Source: DATKFM01 sp963810485
GTDB taxonomy: Bacteria; Pseudomonadota; Alphaproteobacteria; Dongiales; Dongiaceae
Reading direction: 5' to 3'
Assembly (NCBI GenBank): GCA_963810485.1
Contig: CAWENQ010000003.1
Location: forward strand, 248,001-312,000
DNA: 64,000 bases
In this document: piece after piece, positions 18,187 through 27,014 of the stretch
Layout: each line of letters starts with the position of its first letter
Position numbering within the stretch: position 1 is the stretch's first letter
The notes under the pieces: model-generated
What the model was told of the DNA's origin: nothing
The model's database searches: none
The model's input: the letters and a program-made list of their open reading frames with translations, nothing else
Program-made: the position numbers and the translations under genes

Positions 18187-18214
18187 CCGCCGGCGGCATT
18201 CATGCCGCTGGCGG
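18187..18214. terminator. Stable hairpin between rhaS and rhaT
   Basis: CCGCCGGCGGCAT and ATGCCGCTGGCGG pair over 13 bp with one G-T wobble and a two-base turn, 17 bases after the rhaS stop. There is no T-tract. Such hairpins after binding-protein genes often protect the upstream mRNA from decay or partly terminate, so that the binding protein outnumbers the membrane parts. Confidence 0.5.
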
Positions 18215-18269
18215 ACCGCAACTTCGCCGGTTCATAATATCGCTGCGGCAAGACGCCGGAGGCCTAAGC

Positions 18270-19832
18270 ATGCCCGCCGTTGCGGAGCCTGTTGCCAGGA
18301 CAGATCAGCCGGCGCCCGCTGCCGAAGCGGCGGGCGGACAGCCGATCCTCGAACTGCGCGGCATCAGCAAATCCTTCCCCGGCGTCAAGGCGCTGGAGAA
18401 TGTCGGGCTGATACTGACGGCCGGCCGTGTTACGGCGCTGATCGGTGAAAACGGCGCCGGAAAATCGACGCTGGTGAAGATCCTGACCGGCATCTACCAG
18501 CCGGATGCCGGCGAGATCCGCATCGATGGCGCCGCCGTGCATTTGCCGACGGCGCAAGCGGCGCAGCGGGCCGGCGTGACCGCCATCCACCAGGAAACCG
18601 TGCTGTTCGACGAGCTGAGCGTGGCCGAGAACATCTTCCTCGGCCATGCGCCGCGCACCCGCTGGGGCTTGATGAATTGGGCTGCCATGCGCCGGCGCGC
18701 CGCCGATATCCTGGCCCGCATCGAGGTCAGCATCGATCCCGCGATGCGGCTCAAGGATCTGTCGATCGCCCAGCGCCATCTGGTGGCGATTGCGCGCGCA
18801 TTGTCGGTGGAGGCGCGCATTGTCATCATGGACGAACCGACCGCGGCGCTCAGCTACAAGGAAGCGGAAGATCTGTTCCGTATCATTGAGTCCCTCAAGC
18901 AGGCGGGAAAAGCCATCCTTTTCATCAGTCACAAGTTCGACGAGGTCTTCCGCATCGCCGATGATTTCACCGTGTTCCGGGACGGCAACGCGGTCGGCGC
19001 CGGCCGGCTGGCGGAGATCGGCCGTGGCGAGCTGGTGCGGATGATGGTCGGCCGGACCATTGCCCAGGTGTTTCCGCAACGGCAGCATCGCATCGGCGAG
19101 ATTATCCTTGAGGTCGATAGCTACTGCCATCCCACCGAATTCGACGGCATCTCCTTTCAGCTACGGCGCGGCGAGATCCTCGGTCTCTATGGCTTGATCG
19201 GCGCCGGGCGGTCCGAAGTGACGCAAGCGTTGTTCGGGGCGACGCGCATTTCCGGCGGGCGGCTTCTGCTGGAAGGACGGCCGATCACCATCCGCGCGCC
19301 AGCCGACGCCATCGCGGCCGGCATCGTCTATGTGCCGGAAGAGCGCGGCCGCCACGGCGCCGTGCTGCCGCTGTCGATCGCGGAGAACATTACCTTGCCG
19401 TCGCTGCGGCGAACGGCGCGCCGTGGGTTTCTCCGCGCCGCGGAAGAGTTTGCGTTGGCGCGGAGATATGCGGAGAGGCTGGATGTGCGCGCGTCTTCAC
19501 TATCGCAGCCGGTCGGCACGCTGTCGGGCGGAAATCAGCAGAAGGTGGTGGTGGGCAAGTGGCTCGCCACTCACCCGAAGGTGCTCATCCTCGACGAACC
19601 GACCAAGGGCGTCGACATCGGGTCAAAGGCGGCGATTCATGCCTTCATGGGGGAATTGGCGGCGGAGGGTCTGGCGGTGATCATGGTTTCGTCGGAGATT
19701 CCGGAGATCCTCGGCATGTCGGACCGGGTGCTGGTGATGCGGGAAGGGCGGATGGTGGGCCTGTTCGACCATGCCGAACTCTCGCCGGAGATCCTGGTGC
19801 GCGCTGCCACCGGCAATGTGAAGGAAGCCTAG
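18270..19832 (+). CDS. rhaT: Rhamnose ABC transporter, duplicated ATP-binding subunit
   Basis: A 520-residue ATPase with two ABC domains of the RbsA/MglA type that powers rhamnose import. The first domain has the P-loop GENGAGKSTLVKIL near residue 55 and the Walker B IVIMDEPTAAL. The second has LYGLIGAGRSEV in place of a full P-loop, the signature LSGGNQQKVVVGKWL near residue 420 and Walker B VLILDEPTKGVD. This asymmetry is normal for the family. It starts 99 bases after rhaS, past the hairpin, and ends three bases before rhaP. Confidence 0.93.
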   Translation: MPAVAEPVARTDQPAPAAEAAGGQPILELRGISKSFPGVKALENVGLILTAGRVTALIGENGAGKSTLVKILTGIYQPDAGEIRIDGAAVHLPTAQAAQRAGVTAIHQETVLFDELSVAENIFLGHAPRTRWGLMNWAAMRRRAADILARIEVSIDPAMRLKDLSIAQRHLVAIARALSVEARIVIMDEPTAALSYKEAEDLFRIIESLKQAGKAILFISHKFDEVFRIADDFTVFRDGNAVGAGRLAEIGRGELVRMMVGRTIAQVFPQRQHRIGEIILEVDSYCHPTEFDGISFQLRRGEILGLYGLIGAGRSEVTQALFGATRISGGRLLLEGRPITIRAPADAIAAGIVYVPEERGRHGAVLPLSIAENITLPSLRRTARRGFLRAAEEFALARRYAERLDVRASSLSQPVGTLSGGNQQKVVVGKWLATHPKVLILDEPTKGVDIGSKAAIHAFMGELAAEGLAVIMVSSEIPEILGMSDRVLVMREGRMVGLFDHAELSPEILVRAATGNVKEA

Positions 19833-19835
19833 GAG

Positions 19836-20822
19836 ATGTCGGCGAAGTCGATCCTGGCGCAGCGCGAGACGTTGCTGGGCGTGGCGATCTTGTTGCTCCT
19901 TGCGGCTATCACTATCCGGTTCCCGGGGTTTGCCGCGCCCGCCAACCTCGCCAATGTTTTCAACGATACGGCTATCCTGATCATCCTCGCACTGGGACAG
20001 ATGGCGGTGATCCTGACGCGATCCATCGATCTTTCGGTCGCTGCAAATCTGGCGCTGACGGGCATGGCAGTCGCCATGGTCAATGATGCCTCGCCGGAAA
20101 CGCCGCTGGCGTTGGCTATTCTGTTGTCGGCCGGCCTCGGCCTGGTTCTCGGCGCGATCAACGGCCTTTTGATCTGGAAGCTCGATATCCCGCCGATCGT
20201 CGTGACGCTGGGAACGCTGACCATTTATCGTGGCATGGCGTTCGTGCTCTCGGACGGACAATGGGTCAATGCCCATGAGATGACCCCGGATTTCCTCAAC
20301 CTGCCGCGGCATGTGTTCCTCGGCTTGCCGATCCTCTCGTGGATCGCTTTGGTGATCATCGGCATTGCGGTCTTTGTTCTCGGCCAAACCAAGCTCGGGC
20401 GCAGTCTCTATGCTGTCGGCGGCAATCCGGTGGCGGCGGTCTATGCCGGCATCGATGTCGGCCGGACTAGGTTCTATGCTTTCTGCCTGTCCGGATTGCT
20501 GGCGGGGATCTCCGGGTATCTCTGGGTGGCGCGTTATGCAGTCGCCTACGTGGACATCGCCGGCGGGTTCGAGCTCGACGTGATCGCGGCCTGTGTCATC
20601 GGCGGCATCTCGATTGCCGGCGGGATCGGATCGGTGGGCGGCGCCGTACTCGGCGCGCTGTTCCTGGGCATCATCAAGAACGCGTTGCCGGTGGTGAACG
20701 TATCACCCTTCTGGCAGATGGCAATTTCCGGTGCCATCATCGTGGCGGCGGTGACCATCAATGTCCGCAGCGAGCGCGTGAAAGGCCGGCCGATCCTGCG
20801 GCCTGCTGGTGCATCGCCATGA
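19836..20822 (+). CDS. rhaP: Rhamnose ABC transporter permease 1
   Basis: A 328-residue inner-membrane permease of the branched-chain/ribose (RbsC) type, with about nine hydrophobic segments. Family motifs seen are ILTRSIDLSVAANLALTGM, the loop VTLGTLTIYRGMAFV and NPVAAVYAGIDVGRTRFYAF, the coupling-helix region. It overlaps rhaQ by four bases (ATGA), indicating translational coupling. It pairs with RhaQ to form the channel. Confidence 0.92.
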   Translation: MSAKSILAQRETLLGVAILLLLAAITIRFPGFAAPANLANVFNDTAILIILALGQMAVILTRSIDLSVAANLALTGMAVAMVNDASPETPLALAILLSAGLGLVLGAINGLLIWKLDIPPIVVTLGTLTIYRGMAFVLSDGQWVNAHEMTPDFLNLPRHVFLGLPILSWIALVIIGIAVFVLGQTKLGRSLYAVGGNPVAAVYAGIDVGRTRFYAFCLSGLLAGISGYLWVARYAVAYVDIAGGFELDVIAACVIGGISIAGGIGSVGGAVLGALFLGIIKNALPVVNVSPFWQMAISGAIIVAAVTINVRSERVKGRPILRPAGASP

Positions 20823-21826
20823 GCGCAGAAACGGAGATGGCGCGCCGGACGATTCCGGATCGCCTGGATACGCACCTCGGCCGATGGGTCAGGAGCTGGG
20901 AGGCGTTGCTGCTGCTCGTTTTCGGCCTGATCTTTGTCGCGAACTCGCTGGCATCCCCCTATTTCCTCGATGCCTGGAATTTGTCGGATGCCACCTTCAA
21001 CTTCACGGAGAAGGGTATCATCGCGCTGGCCATGGGTTTTCTGATCATTGCCGGTGAGATCGACCTGTCGGTAGCCGCGATTATTGCACTGGCGTCCACA
21101 GCCATGGGTGCTGCGGCGCAAGCCGGAGTCGGCCCGGCGGGACTTTGCGCCATCGGCCTTCTGGTCGGTTTGTTGTGCGGCGCCTTCAATGGATTTCTGA
21201 TCACTCGCGTGGGATTGCCATCGATCGTTGCCACAATCGGCACCATGAGCCTGTTTCGCGGCATTGCTTATGTCGTGCTCGGCGACGGCGTTTACAAAGG
21301 CTATCCGTCCGGCTTCGAGTATTTCGGCCAGGGCTATGTCTGGTGGGTGTTCTCTTTCGAGTTCGTGGCGTTCCTGCTGTTGGCGGTGGGGGCTCATGTG
21401 CTGCTGCACAGGACCGTGTTTGGCCGGGCGATCTTCGCCATCGGCAATAACAGCTTCGCCGCCCGCTTCTCGGGTGTCCGCGTCGAGCGGGTCAAGTTCC
21501 TCCTGTTCCTCATGACCGGACTCGCCAGCGGCGTCGCGGCGATCATGCTGACCTCGCGGCTCGGCTCCACGCGCCCATCGATCGCCTTCGGGTGGGAGCT
21601 TGAAGTCGTGACCATGGTCGTGCTCGGCGGCGTCAGTATTCTCGGCGGATCGGGAACGATTCCGGGGATTGTCATCGCCGCCTTCGTCATGGGCGTGGTG
21701 ACGTTCGAACTCGGACTGTTGAACGTGCCCGGCATCGTGATGTCGATCTTCATCGGCTTGATGCTGATCGCGGTGATCGCGCTGCCGATCGTGGTGCGGC
21801 GCCTGTTGAACCGGGGAACGGCCTGA
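20819..21826 (+). CDS. rhaQ: Rhamnose ABC transporter permease 2
   Basis: A 335-residue RbsC-type permease, the second channel subunit. It has the same motif order as RhaP: IIAGEIDLSVAAIIALAST, TIGTMSLFRGIAYVVLGDG and NNSFAARFSGVRVERVKFL. ATG 20819 overlaps the rhaP stop, and its own stop shares one base with the rhaU start (TGATG). Confidence 0.92.
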   Translation: MSAETEMARRTIPDRLDTHLGRWVRSWEALLLLVFGLIFVANSLASPYFLDAWNLSDATFNFTEKGIIALAMGFLIIAGEIDLSVAAIIALASTAMGAAAQAGVGPAGLCAIGLLVGLLCGAFNGFLITRVGLPSIVATIGTMSLFRGIAYVVLGDGVYKGYPSGFEYFGQGYVWWVFSFEFVAFLLLAVGAHVLLHRTVFGRAIFAIGNNSFAARFSGVRVERVKFLLFLMTGLASGVAAIMLTSRLGSTRPSIAFGWELEVVTMVVLGGVSILGGSGTIPGIVIAAFVMGVVTFELGLLNVPGIVMSIFIGLMLIAVIALPIVVRRLLNRGTA

Positions 21827-22158
21827 TGCCAGATGCGGCAACCCATGAGAAATACGCTTTCAAGATGCAGCTTCTGCCCGGCAAGGCCGATGAGTATCGG
21901 CGGCGCCATGATGCGATCTGGCCGGAACTTGCGGCCCTTCTGAAGGAGGCGGGAATCTCCGACTATTCCATCCATCTGGACGAGGAGACGGGCGTGCTCT
22001 TCGGCGTCCTGTGGCGCAGGAAGGATCACAAGATGGCGGACCTCCCCGCTAACGCGCTGATGCGGCGGTGGTGGGACTACATGGCGGACCTGATGGCGAC
22101 GCATCCTGATAAGGCGCCCATCGCGACGCCCTTGCGTACTGTGTTTTACCTCGACTGA
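21826..22158 (+). CDS. rhaU: L-rhamnose mutarotase
   Basis: A 110-residue dimeric ferredoxin-like enzyme that interconverts alpha- and beta-L-rhamnose, needed to feed the isomerase and transporter. Family motifs are FKMQLLPGKADEYRRRHD near residue 12, with the catalytic His in RRHD, ISDYSIHLDEETGVLFGVL, and the end RWWDYMADLM. It shares one base with the rhaQ stop and is 14 bases from rhaK. Confidence 0.93.
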   Translation: MPDAATHEKYAFKMQLLPGKADEYRRRHDAIWPELAALLKEAGISDYSIHLDEETGVLFGVLWRRKDHKMADLPANALMRRWWDYMADLMATHPDKAPIATPLRTVFYLD

Positions 22159-22172
22159 CGCCGAGCGGATTT

Positions 22173-23606
22173 GTGGCCTTGCCCGTCTCGAAACATCGGC
22201 ACGTCGCCGTCCTCGATGTCGGCAAGAGCAATGCCAAGCTGGTCCTGTTCGATTTGCAGGAAGGGCGGGAGACGGCAGCCAGGGCGATGCCGAACGAGGT
22301 GCGTTCCGACGGTCCCTATCCGCATTTCGATGTCGACCACATCTTCGACTTTGCGCTGGGTGCGATGGCGGACCACTCACGCCATCAGCCCATTGATGCC
22401 ATTTCGATCACGACACATGGCGCCTCGGCTGCGCTGCTGGCCGGTTCAGCACTGGCATTGCCGGTGCTCGACTATGAATTCGCCGGGCCGGACTCGCTGG
22501 CATCTCTCTACGATCAGATGCGCCCCGGCTTCTCAGAGACATTTTCGCCACGCCTGCCGCAGGGTCTCAATCTCGGGGCGCAATTATTCTGGCAGGCCCG
22601 CACATTCCCGGCAGATTTTTCGAAGGCCGACTATCTCGTCACCTATCCGCAATACTGGGCTTGGCGCCTGACGGGTGTCAGCGCCACCGAAACGACGTCG
22701 CTCGGCTGCCATACCGATCTCTGGAATCCGAGGCAACAGGGATATTCGACGCTGGTATCGCGTCTGGAGTTAGGTGCGCTCATGGCGCCGACACGCTCGG
22801 CGTTCGATCCCTTGGGCACTGTGCTTCCTGATGTTGCACGGCGTATCGGCTTGCCCGCCGGCGTGCCGGTCTACTGCGGGATTCATGATTCAAATGCATC
22901 GCTGCTGCCCCATCTGCTGGCGCGGCAACCGCCCTTCGCGGTCGTATCAACAGGGACCTGGGTCATCGTGCTGGCGGTCGGCAGTTCTCTTGAAGGTTTG
23001 GACGAGATGCGCGACACGCTCGCCAATATCGATGCCTTGGGTCGGCCGGTACCTTCGGCGCGCTTCATGGGCGGCCGGGAGTATGAGTTGATTGCTGCGG
23101 GAGCAGCAGATGATTTCGACGACGAGTCGCTGCGACGGGTTCTGGAGCGTCAGATCATGGTGATGCCGTCCCTGGTGGCGGGCTCAGGGCCTTATCCCCA
23201 ACGCAAGGGTGGGTGGGCTGATGGTCAAGGCCCGACAAACCCGGGAGAAACCGCAGTCGCTGCGACCCTCTATCTTGCTCTGATGACGGAAACCTGCCTT
23301 AGCCTTGCCACCGCTCAAGGGCCGATTGTGCTTGAGGGTCCAATGGCAAAAAACAGCCTCTATTGTCAGGCGCTATCGGCGCTGACTGGTCGTGCCGTTG
23401 TACCCAGCGGTGGTACGACCGGCACGAGCGCCGGCGCCGCGCTCTTGGCCGCAGGACCGCAGGCGGCCAAACCGCCGGAAAATGACCATGGAAGCAAGGG
23501 GCCTGCATTCCCATATGAGTCTCCATTGCGGCGCTATGCCGACACTTGGAAACAACGGATCGGCAGCATGGCAACCGACTTCGGGGTTAACCGATCCCCA
23601 GGATGA
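22173..23606 (+). CDS. rhaK: Rhamnulokinase, FGGY family
   Basis: A 477-residue carbohydrate kinase of the FGGY family, phosphorylating L-rhamnulose in rhizobial-type pathways. In Rhizobium leguminosarum RhaK is also needed for transport. The N-terminal phosphate loop is AVLDVGKSNAKLVLFD; the second domain has VSTGTWVIVLAVG and the adenosine motif GGTTGTSAGAALLA near residue 415. The start is GTG 22173. It is the last gene of the rhaRSTPQUK unit. The gene ends 76 bases before the right-hand repeat that closes the island. Confidence 0.9.
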   Translation: MALPVSKHRHVAVLDVGKSNAKLVLFDLQEGRETAARAMPNEVRSDGPYPHFDVDHIFDFALGAMADHSRHQPIDAISITTHGASAALLAGSALALPVLDYEFAGPDSLASLYDQMRPGFSETFSPRLPQGLNLGAQLFWQARTFPADFSKADYLVTYPQYWAWRLTGVSATETTSLGCHTDLWNPRQQGYSTLVSRLELGALMAPTRSAFDPLGTVLPDVARRIGLPAGVPVYCGIHDSNASLLPHLLARQPPFAVVSTGTWVIVLAVGSSLEGLDEMRDTLANIDALGRPVPSARFMGGREYELIAAGAADDFDDESLRRVLERQIMVMPSLVAGSGPYPQRKGGWADGQGPTNPGETAVAATLYLALMTETCLSLATAQGPIVLEGPMAKNSLYCQALSALTGRAVVPSGGTTGTSAGAALLAAGPQAAKPPENDHGSKGPAFPYESPLRRYADTWKQRIGSMATDFGVNRSPG

Positions 23607-23682
23607 AGTGTTTGGTATGAAGCCCACTCCATCTGACAAGGGTGCTTGCGGATCTTCGCGTTGCATAGGACTGTCTCAAGGG

Positions 23683-23707
23683 CTGACGGGAGATCTGTTC
23701 TGGTGAG
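23683..23707. repeat. Right copy of the 25-bp direct repeat at the rhamnose island edge
   Basis: A second copy of the last 25 bases around the ycjX stop, with one A/G difference from 12713-12737. Its final bases GTGAG contain both the ycjX-type TGA and the GTG start of ycjF, the overlap expected in an intact ycjX-ycjF operon. Confidence 0.85.
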
Positions 23708-24743
23708 CGAGCCGATCCAAATGAGATCGCGGGAGATCAAGCCCGGCATATTGCCCAGCGGCGCCACGACGCCGCTGCCGGGCAGCGCGCTGGACTATCC
23801 GCCGCTGGTGCCGGTGGGACAGTCGCTGCCGGAGATCCTGCCGGCGAAGCGCCGCCGCGGCATCCGCTGGGGCGTGGCGCTCGGCGTCTCGCTGGTGGCG
23901 TTCCTGGCGACGCTGATCACCGTCGATGCATCTTTATGGGTGGCCGATCTGTTCGATCGCAGCCCGCTGCTCGGCTTCGGTGCGGCGGGCCTGCTGGTCG
24001 TGGTGATCGCCAGCGCCATCGGCCTCACCACCAGCGAAGTGCGGTCGCTGATGCGCCTGCGCACGGCCGGCGAGATCCGCGACCAGGGGCATCGTTTCCT
24101 CCAGGGCGCCGGCAAGTTCGAGGGCCATGGCTACCTCAACGACCTGATGCGGCTGATCTCCAGCCACCCGGCGGGCCGGCAGCTCTGCGACCGTTTCCGC
24201 GACGCCCATTCCGATACCCATGACGATCGCGAAGCGCTGCAGCTCTTCGAGCGCATTGTGCTGCGGCCGCTGGATGAGCAGGCCCAGGCCGCCATCCGCC
24301 GCGCCGCCCGGGACACCGCCGTCGGCGCCTCGGTATCGCCGATCGCCGGCATCGACGCCGCCATCGTCATCTGGCGCAGCCTGCGGATGATCCGGGAGAT
24401 CGGTGAGATTTACGGCTTGCGTCCGTCGCGGCTCGGCGTGCTGTCGCTGATCCGCCGCATGCTGGTCACCGCGACCTTCACCGTCACCGCCGACATGGTC
24501 GGGGACGTGATCGGTGCCCATATGGGCGGCCGCCTCGCGGGGGTTCTCTCCGGAAAGCTGGCTGAAGGCGTCTATGCCGGCGTGCGCACGGCGCGGTTGG
24601 GACTGTTCACCCTCGAACAGGTACGGCCCTTGCCCTTCGCCGACGATGACCGGCCCAACCTGCGGCAGCTCGTGAGCCAGAGTTTCTCATCGCTGCTTCA
24701 GGATAACGAGCGCAAGGACGAGCCGAAGCGGCAGATCGAATGA
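23703..24743 (+). CDS. ycjF: YcjF family membrane protein (DUF697, TIGR01620)
   Basis: Inner-membrane partner of YcjX, function unknown but linked to envelope stress in enterobacteria. The 346-residue product starting at GTG 23703 (SEPIQMRSREIKPG) has two membrane segments, around residues 55-75 (WGVALGVSLVAFLATLITV) and 90-110 (LLGFGAAGLLVVVIASAIGL). The DUF697 region (DTAVGASVSPIAGIDAAIVIWRSLRMIREIGEIYGLRPS) follows near residue 205. The GTG overlaps a relic ycjX stop, which shows its ancestral coupling. The start of ycjF survived the insertion, but it now lies behind rhaK and may be read from the rha operon. Confidence 0.85.
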   Translation: MSEPIQMRSREIKPGILPSGATTPLPGSALDYPPLVPVGQSLPEILPAKRRRGIRWGVALGVSLVAFLATLITVDASLWVADLFDRSPLLGFGAAGLLVVVIASAIGLTTSEVRSLMRLRTAGEIRDQGHRFLQGAGKFEGHGYLNDLMRLISSHPAGRQLCDRFRDAHSDTHDDREALQLFERIVLRPLDEQAQAAIRRAARDTAVGASVSPIAGIDAAIVIWRSLRMIREIGEIYGLRPSRLGVLSLIRRMLVTATFTVTADMVGDVIGAHMGGRLAGVLSGKLAEGVYAGVRTARLGLFTLEQVRPLPFADDDRPNLRQLVSQSFSSLLQDNERKDEPKRQIE

Positions 24744-24746
24744 TGC

Positions 24747-25112
24747 CTATGCCGGCTGGAAGATCTCGATCGGATTTCCCGACGGATCTTCGCACAGGGT
24801 TTGCTGCCCGCCGGGCCCCTTGATGATGTCGTTGCGGAACGTCACGCCTTCGAGCTTCAGAATGGCGACCAAGGCAGTGATATCTTCGACCTCGATGACG
24901 ATGCGGTTCCAGCCGCCGGGTTCGGGCTTCCGTCCGTCCGGCATCGGTCGCGCACCCGAAGCGGTCGGTCCGGCCAACCATAGGGTGAGGTTGTCGCGCT
25001 TTACGATGGCCATGGCAGGCCCGAATTTCTGCTGCAAGACGAAGTCGAGATTCGCAGTGTAGAAAGCGATCAATTCATCCACATCACGCACGATGTACCT
25101 GACCGTTGCCAT
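24747..25112 (-). CDS. VOC (glyoxalase/bleomycin resistance) family protein
   Basis: A 121-residue single-domain-pair VOC protein. The beta-alpha-beta-beta-beta pattern runs from VRYIVRDVDELIAFYTANLDF to NRIVIEVEDITALVAILKLEGVTF and ends CEDPSGNPIEIFQPA. The C-terminal Glu metal ligand is present. The usual N-terminal His is Tyr or Arg (VRYIV), so metal binding and activity are open. It converges on ycjF with a three-base gap. Substrate unknown. Confidence 0.8.
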   Translation of the reverse strand: MATVRYIVRDVDELIAFYTANLDFVLQQKFGPAMAIVKRDNLTLWLAGPTASGARPMPDGRKPEPGGWNRIVIEVEDITALVAILKLEGVTFRNDIIKGPGGQQTLCEDPSGNPIEIFQPA

Positions 25113-25124
25113 GACATGACTCCC

Positions 25125-25736
25125 CTATCTCGGCCGGGGCCTCGGACCGCCTGGACCGGGACGGCGGTCGCCGCGCGCTTGCATCGGCCGTGGTCCGCCT
25201 GGGCGCGCCGTTTCCGGCGGACGCAATCGCAGAGCGGCGAGGGTCGAGAGCTTTCCCTCCTCCAGACGTGCGATGTTCACGGTGTTGACGAAGCCGCTGA
25301 TGGTGAATGGCTGGGCGTTGAAGGCGTCGACGGCCGACTTCGCCGCTTCCGGCCGTTCGAAAGCGCCGAGCGTGATATGCGGCACGAACGGCAAGTCAGG
25401 CCGCAGCGCCCGCTCCAGCGGCCCGGTCAGGAGCTGGTGATGCAGCCGCACGAAATGCGATGCGCCTTCGTCCGGCAGCAGGAACGCATAGGTCAGCGGC
25501 TTCTCCAGATCCCGGTAGGTGATCGCGCAACGGAACGCGGCGCGGAACGCCCGCACATTGCCGACGATCTGCGTGACGTGATCCAGCAGCCGCCGCTCGG
25601 TCGCCGCCAGCGTCGGGAACACGACGGTGACATGAGGACCCAGCAGCTTGCCCTGGGGATCATGGGGTGCGCGCACCGCTTGAATGCGCTCGATGTCGGG
25701 CCGGCTTAATTCCGGTGTGCAATAGACGGTAAACAT
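25125..25736 (-). CDS. 2'-5' RNA ligase-like phosphoesterase (LigT/2H family)
   Basis: A 203-residue protein of the 2H phosphoesterase superfamily. The two catalytic motifs are present as HVTVVFP near residue 35 and HITLGAFERPE near residue 120. The family acts on RNA 2',3'-cyclic phosphates or related nucleotides. The C-terminal 30 residues are Pro/Arg/Gly-rich (PRPMQARGDRRPGPGGPRPR) and may bind nucleic acid. It is upstream of the VOC gene by 12 bases on the same strand. Confidence 0.75.
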   Translation of the reverse strand: MFTVYCTPELSRPDIERIQAVRAPHDPQGKLLGPHVTVVFPTLAATERRLLDHVTQIVGNVRAFRAAFRCAITYRDLEKPLTYAFLLPDEGASHFVRLHHQLLTGPLERALRPDLPFVPHITLGAFERPEAAKSAVDAFNAQPFTISGFVNTVNIARLEEGKLSTLAALRLRPPETARPGGPRPMQARGDRRPGPGGPRPRPR

Positions 25737-25805
25737 GGCGCCGGATACTGGCCGCCCGCTACCGGCCGGTCAAATGCGAAATCCGATTGTGAGATCCTGC
25801 GGCGC

Positions 25806-27014
25806 TTAGTTGCGCAGCCGCTCGACGAAACTATCGAAGATCGCATGGGTATGATCCTCGAGTTCCTCGATCCACCAGTCCTTCCAGACATTGGTCACGA
25901 CGATCACTATCTTCTCCGCCGGGTTCACATAGATGAACTGGCCATTGATGCCCTCGGCCGTGAAGGCGTGATCCTCGCCGGGGAAGGTCCACCACTGATA
26001 CTGATAGCCCATGTCGTAGCCGTCATAGAGCTTGCCCGGCTGCACCTGCGGCATGTCGGACCGCGTCGCCTCCGCGACCCAGCCTTCGGGCAGCAGGCGC
26101 CGGCCCTGCCACACGCCATCCTGGGCCATCAGCAGGCCGAAGCGCGCATAGTCGCGCAGCGTCGCGTTGACGCAGCAGAAGGCTGTTTCATTTGCATCCG
26201 GCCCGCGACCATCGGTCGCCCAATTGGCGTTCGCCTCCATGCCCAGCGGCTTCCACATCTTCTCCGACAGATAGTCGGACAGCGACTTGCCGGTGACCCG
26301 CGACACCAGCCAGCCCAGCGCCTGCGTTTCGATGCCCGCATAGTTGAAACGCGCGAAGGGCTCGCGGGAGCGTTTGATGGTCCGAACGAAATCGGTTAGC
26401 GGCGTCTTGTTGTAGATCAGGGCCTGGTTCCACATCTTCTCGGAGTCGGACATGCTGCCGGAATCGTAGCTCTCCGAGTAGTCGACGCCCGAGGACATCT
26501 GCAGCACGGCCTTGATCGGCACGCCCTCATAGCCCGAACCCTTGAGCTCCGGCAGGTAGTCGCTGATGGGATCGTCGACACTGCGGATCAGCCCGTCGCC
26601 GATGGCGAAGCCGACCAGCGTCGAGGTGATCGATTTCGCCACCGATTGCGAGGTCAGCAGGGAATGCTCATCGGCGCCGAAGCCGTAATGCTCATAGACG
26701 ATCTTGCCGTCCTTGAGCACGATCAAGCCGGTTGTCCGCGCGCGCTTGAAATAGTCGTCCATGCTGCGCGATGTGCCGCGCAGGATGTATTCGAAGTCCG
26801 TGATCAGTGCACCCCTCGGCAATTCGCTCGCTTCATCGGCGGCGGGCACTGGCCGCGACGGGTAGATCTCTCCGAAATGCCGGTAGGAGCCGACGATGTA
26901 GGGATCGTCCCACATGGTCATCCGATCGCCGATCGGGTAGTCCCCCTCGGCGCGCGCCCAACTGGGAATGAGCGCGGCAATGCCGACGACAAGCTTCTTG
27001 ATCCACATACGCAT
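25806..27014 (-). CDS. Exported serine hydrolase, beta-lactamase class C family
   Basis: A 402-residue beta-lactamase-fold hydrolase. The signal peptide is residues 1-22 (KLVVGIAALIPSWARA), starting at the ATG at 27014 after GGGAGCAGG. The SxxK motif is SVAK at 124-127, with the catalytic Ser in LLTSQSVAKSITS. The second motif reads YAG in FNYAGIETQALGW, a common variant of YxN in esterases of this family. YQWWTFPGEDHAFTAEGINGQF stands for the HxG/KTG region. Such proteins are usually esterases or D-amino acid peptidases, not antibiotic-destroying enzymes. It is divergent from the carnitine-type cassette. Confidence 0.82.
   Translation of the reverse strand: MRMWIKKLVVGIAALIPSWARAEGDYPIGDRMTMWDDPYIVGSYRHFGEIYPSRPVPAADEASELPRGALITDFEYILRGTSRSMDDYFKRARTTGLIVLKDGKIVYEHYGFGADEHSLLTSQSVAKSITSTLVGFAIGDGLIRSVDDPISDYLPELKGSGYEGVPIKAVLQMSSGVDYSESYDSGSMSDSEKMWNQALIYNKTPLTDFVRTIKRSREPFARFNYAGIETQALGWLVSRVTGKSLSDYLSEKMWKPLGMEANANWATDGRGPDANETAFCCVNATLRDYARFGLLMAQDGVWQGRRLLPEGWVAEATRSDMPQVQPGKLYDGYDMGYQYQWWTFPGEDHAFTAEGINGQFIYVNPAEKIVIVVTNVWKDWWIEELEDHTHAIFDSFVERLRN

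Noticed and set aside
12737..23683. The rhamnose island as a classical transposon or integrative element
   Set aside because: No transposase, integrase, tRNA target or terminal inverted repeats were found; only the 25-bp direct repeat remains.
23392..23706. A 104-codon frame ending LTGDLFW after rhaK
   Set aside because: Its end matches ycjX because it contains the duplicated ycjX tail; the rest is out of frame with rhaK and not protein-like.
25806..27014. Beta-lactamase-fold protein as an antibiotic resistance gene
   Set aside because: It has SxxK but YAG in place of YxN and no clear KTG; family members of this kind are mostly esterases or peptidases.
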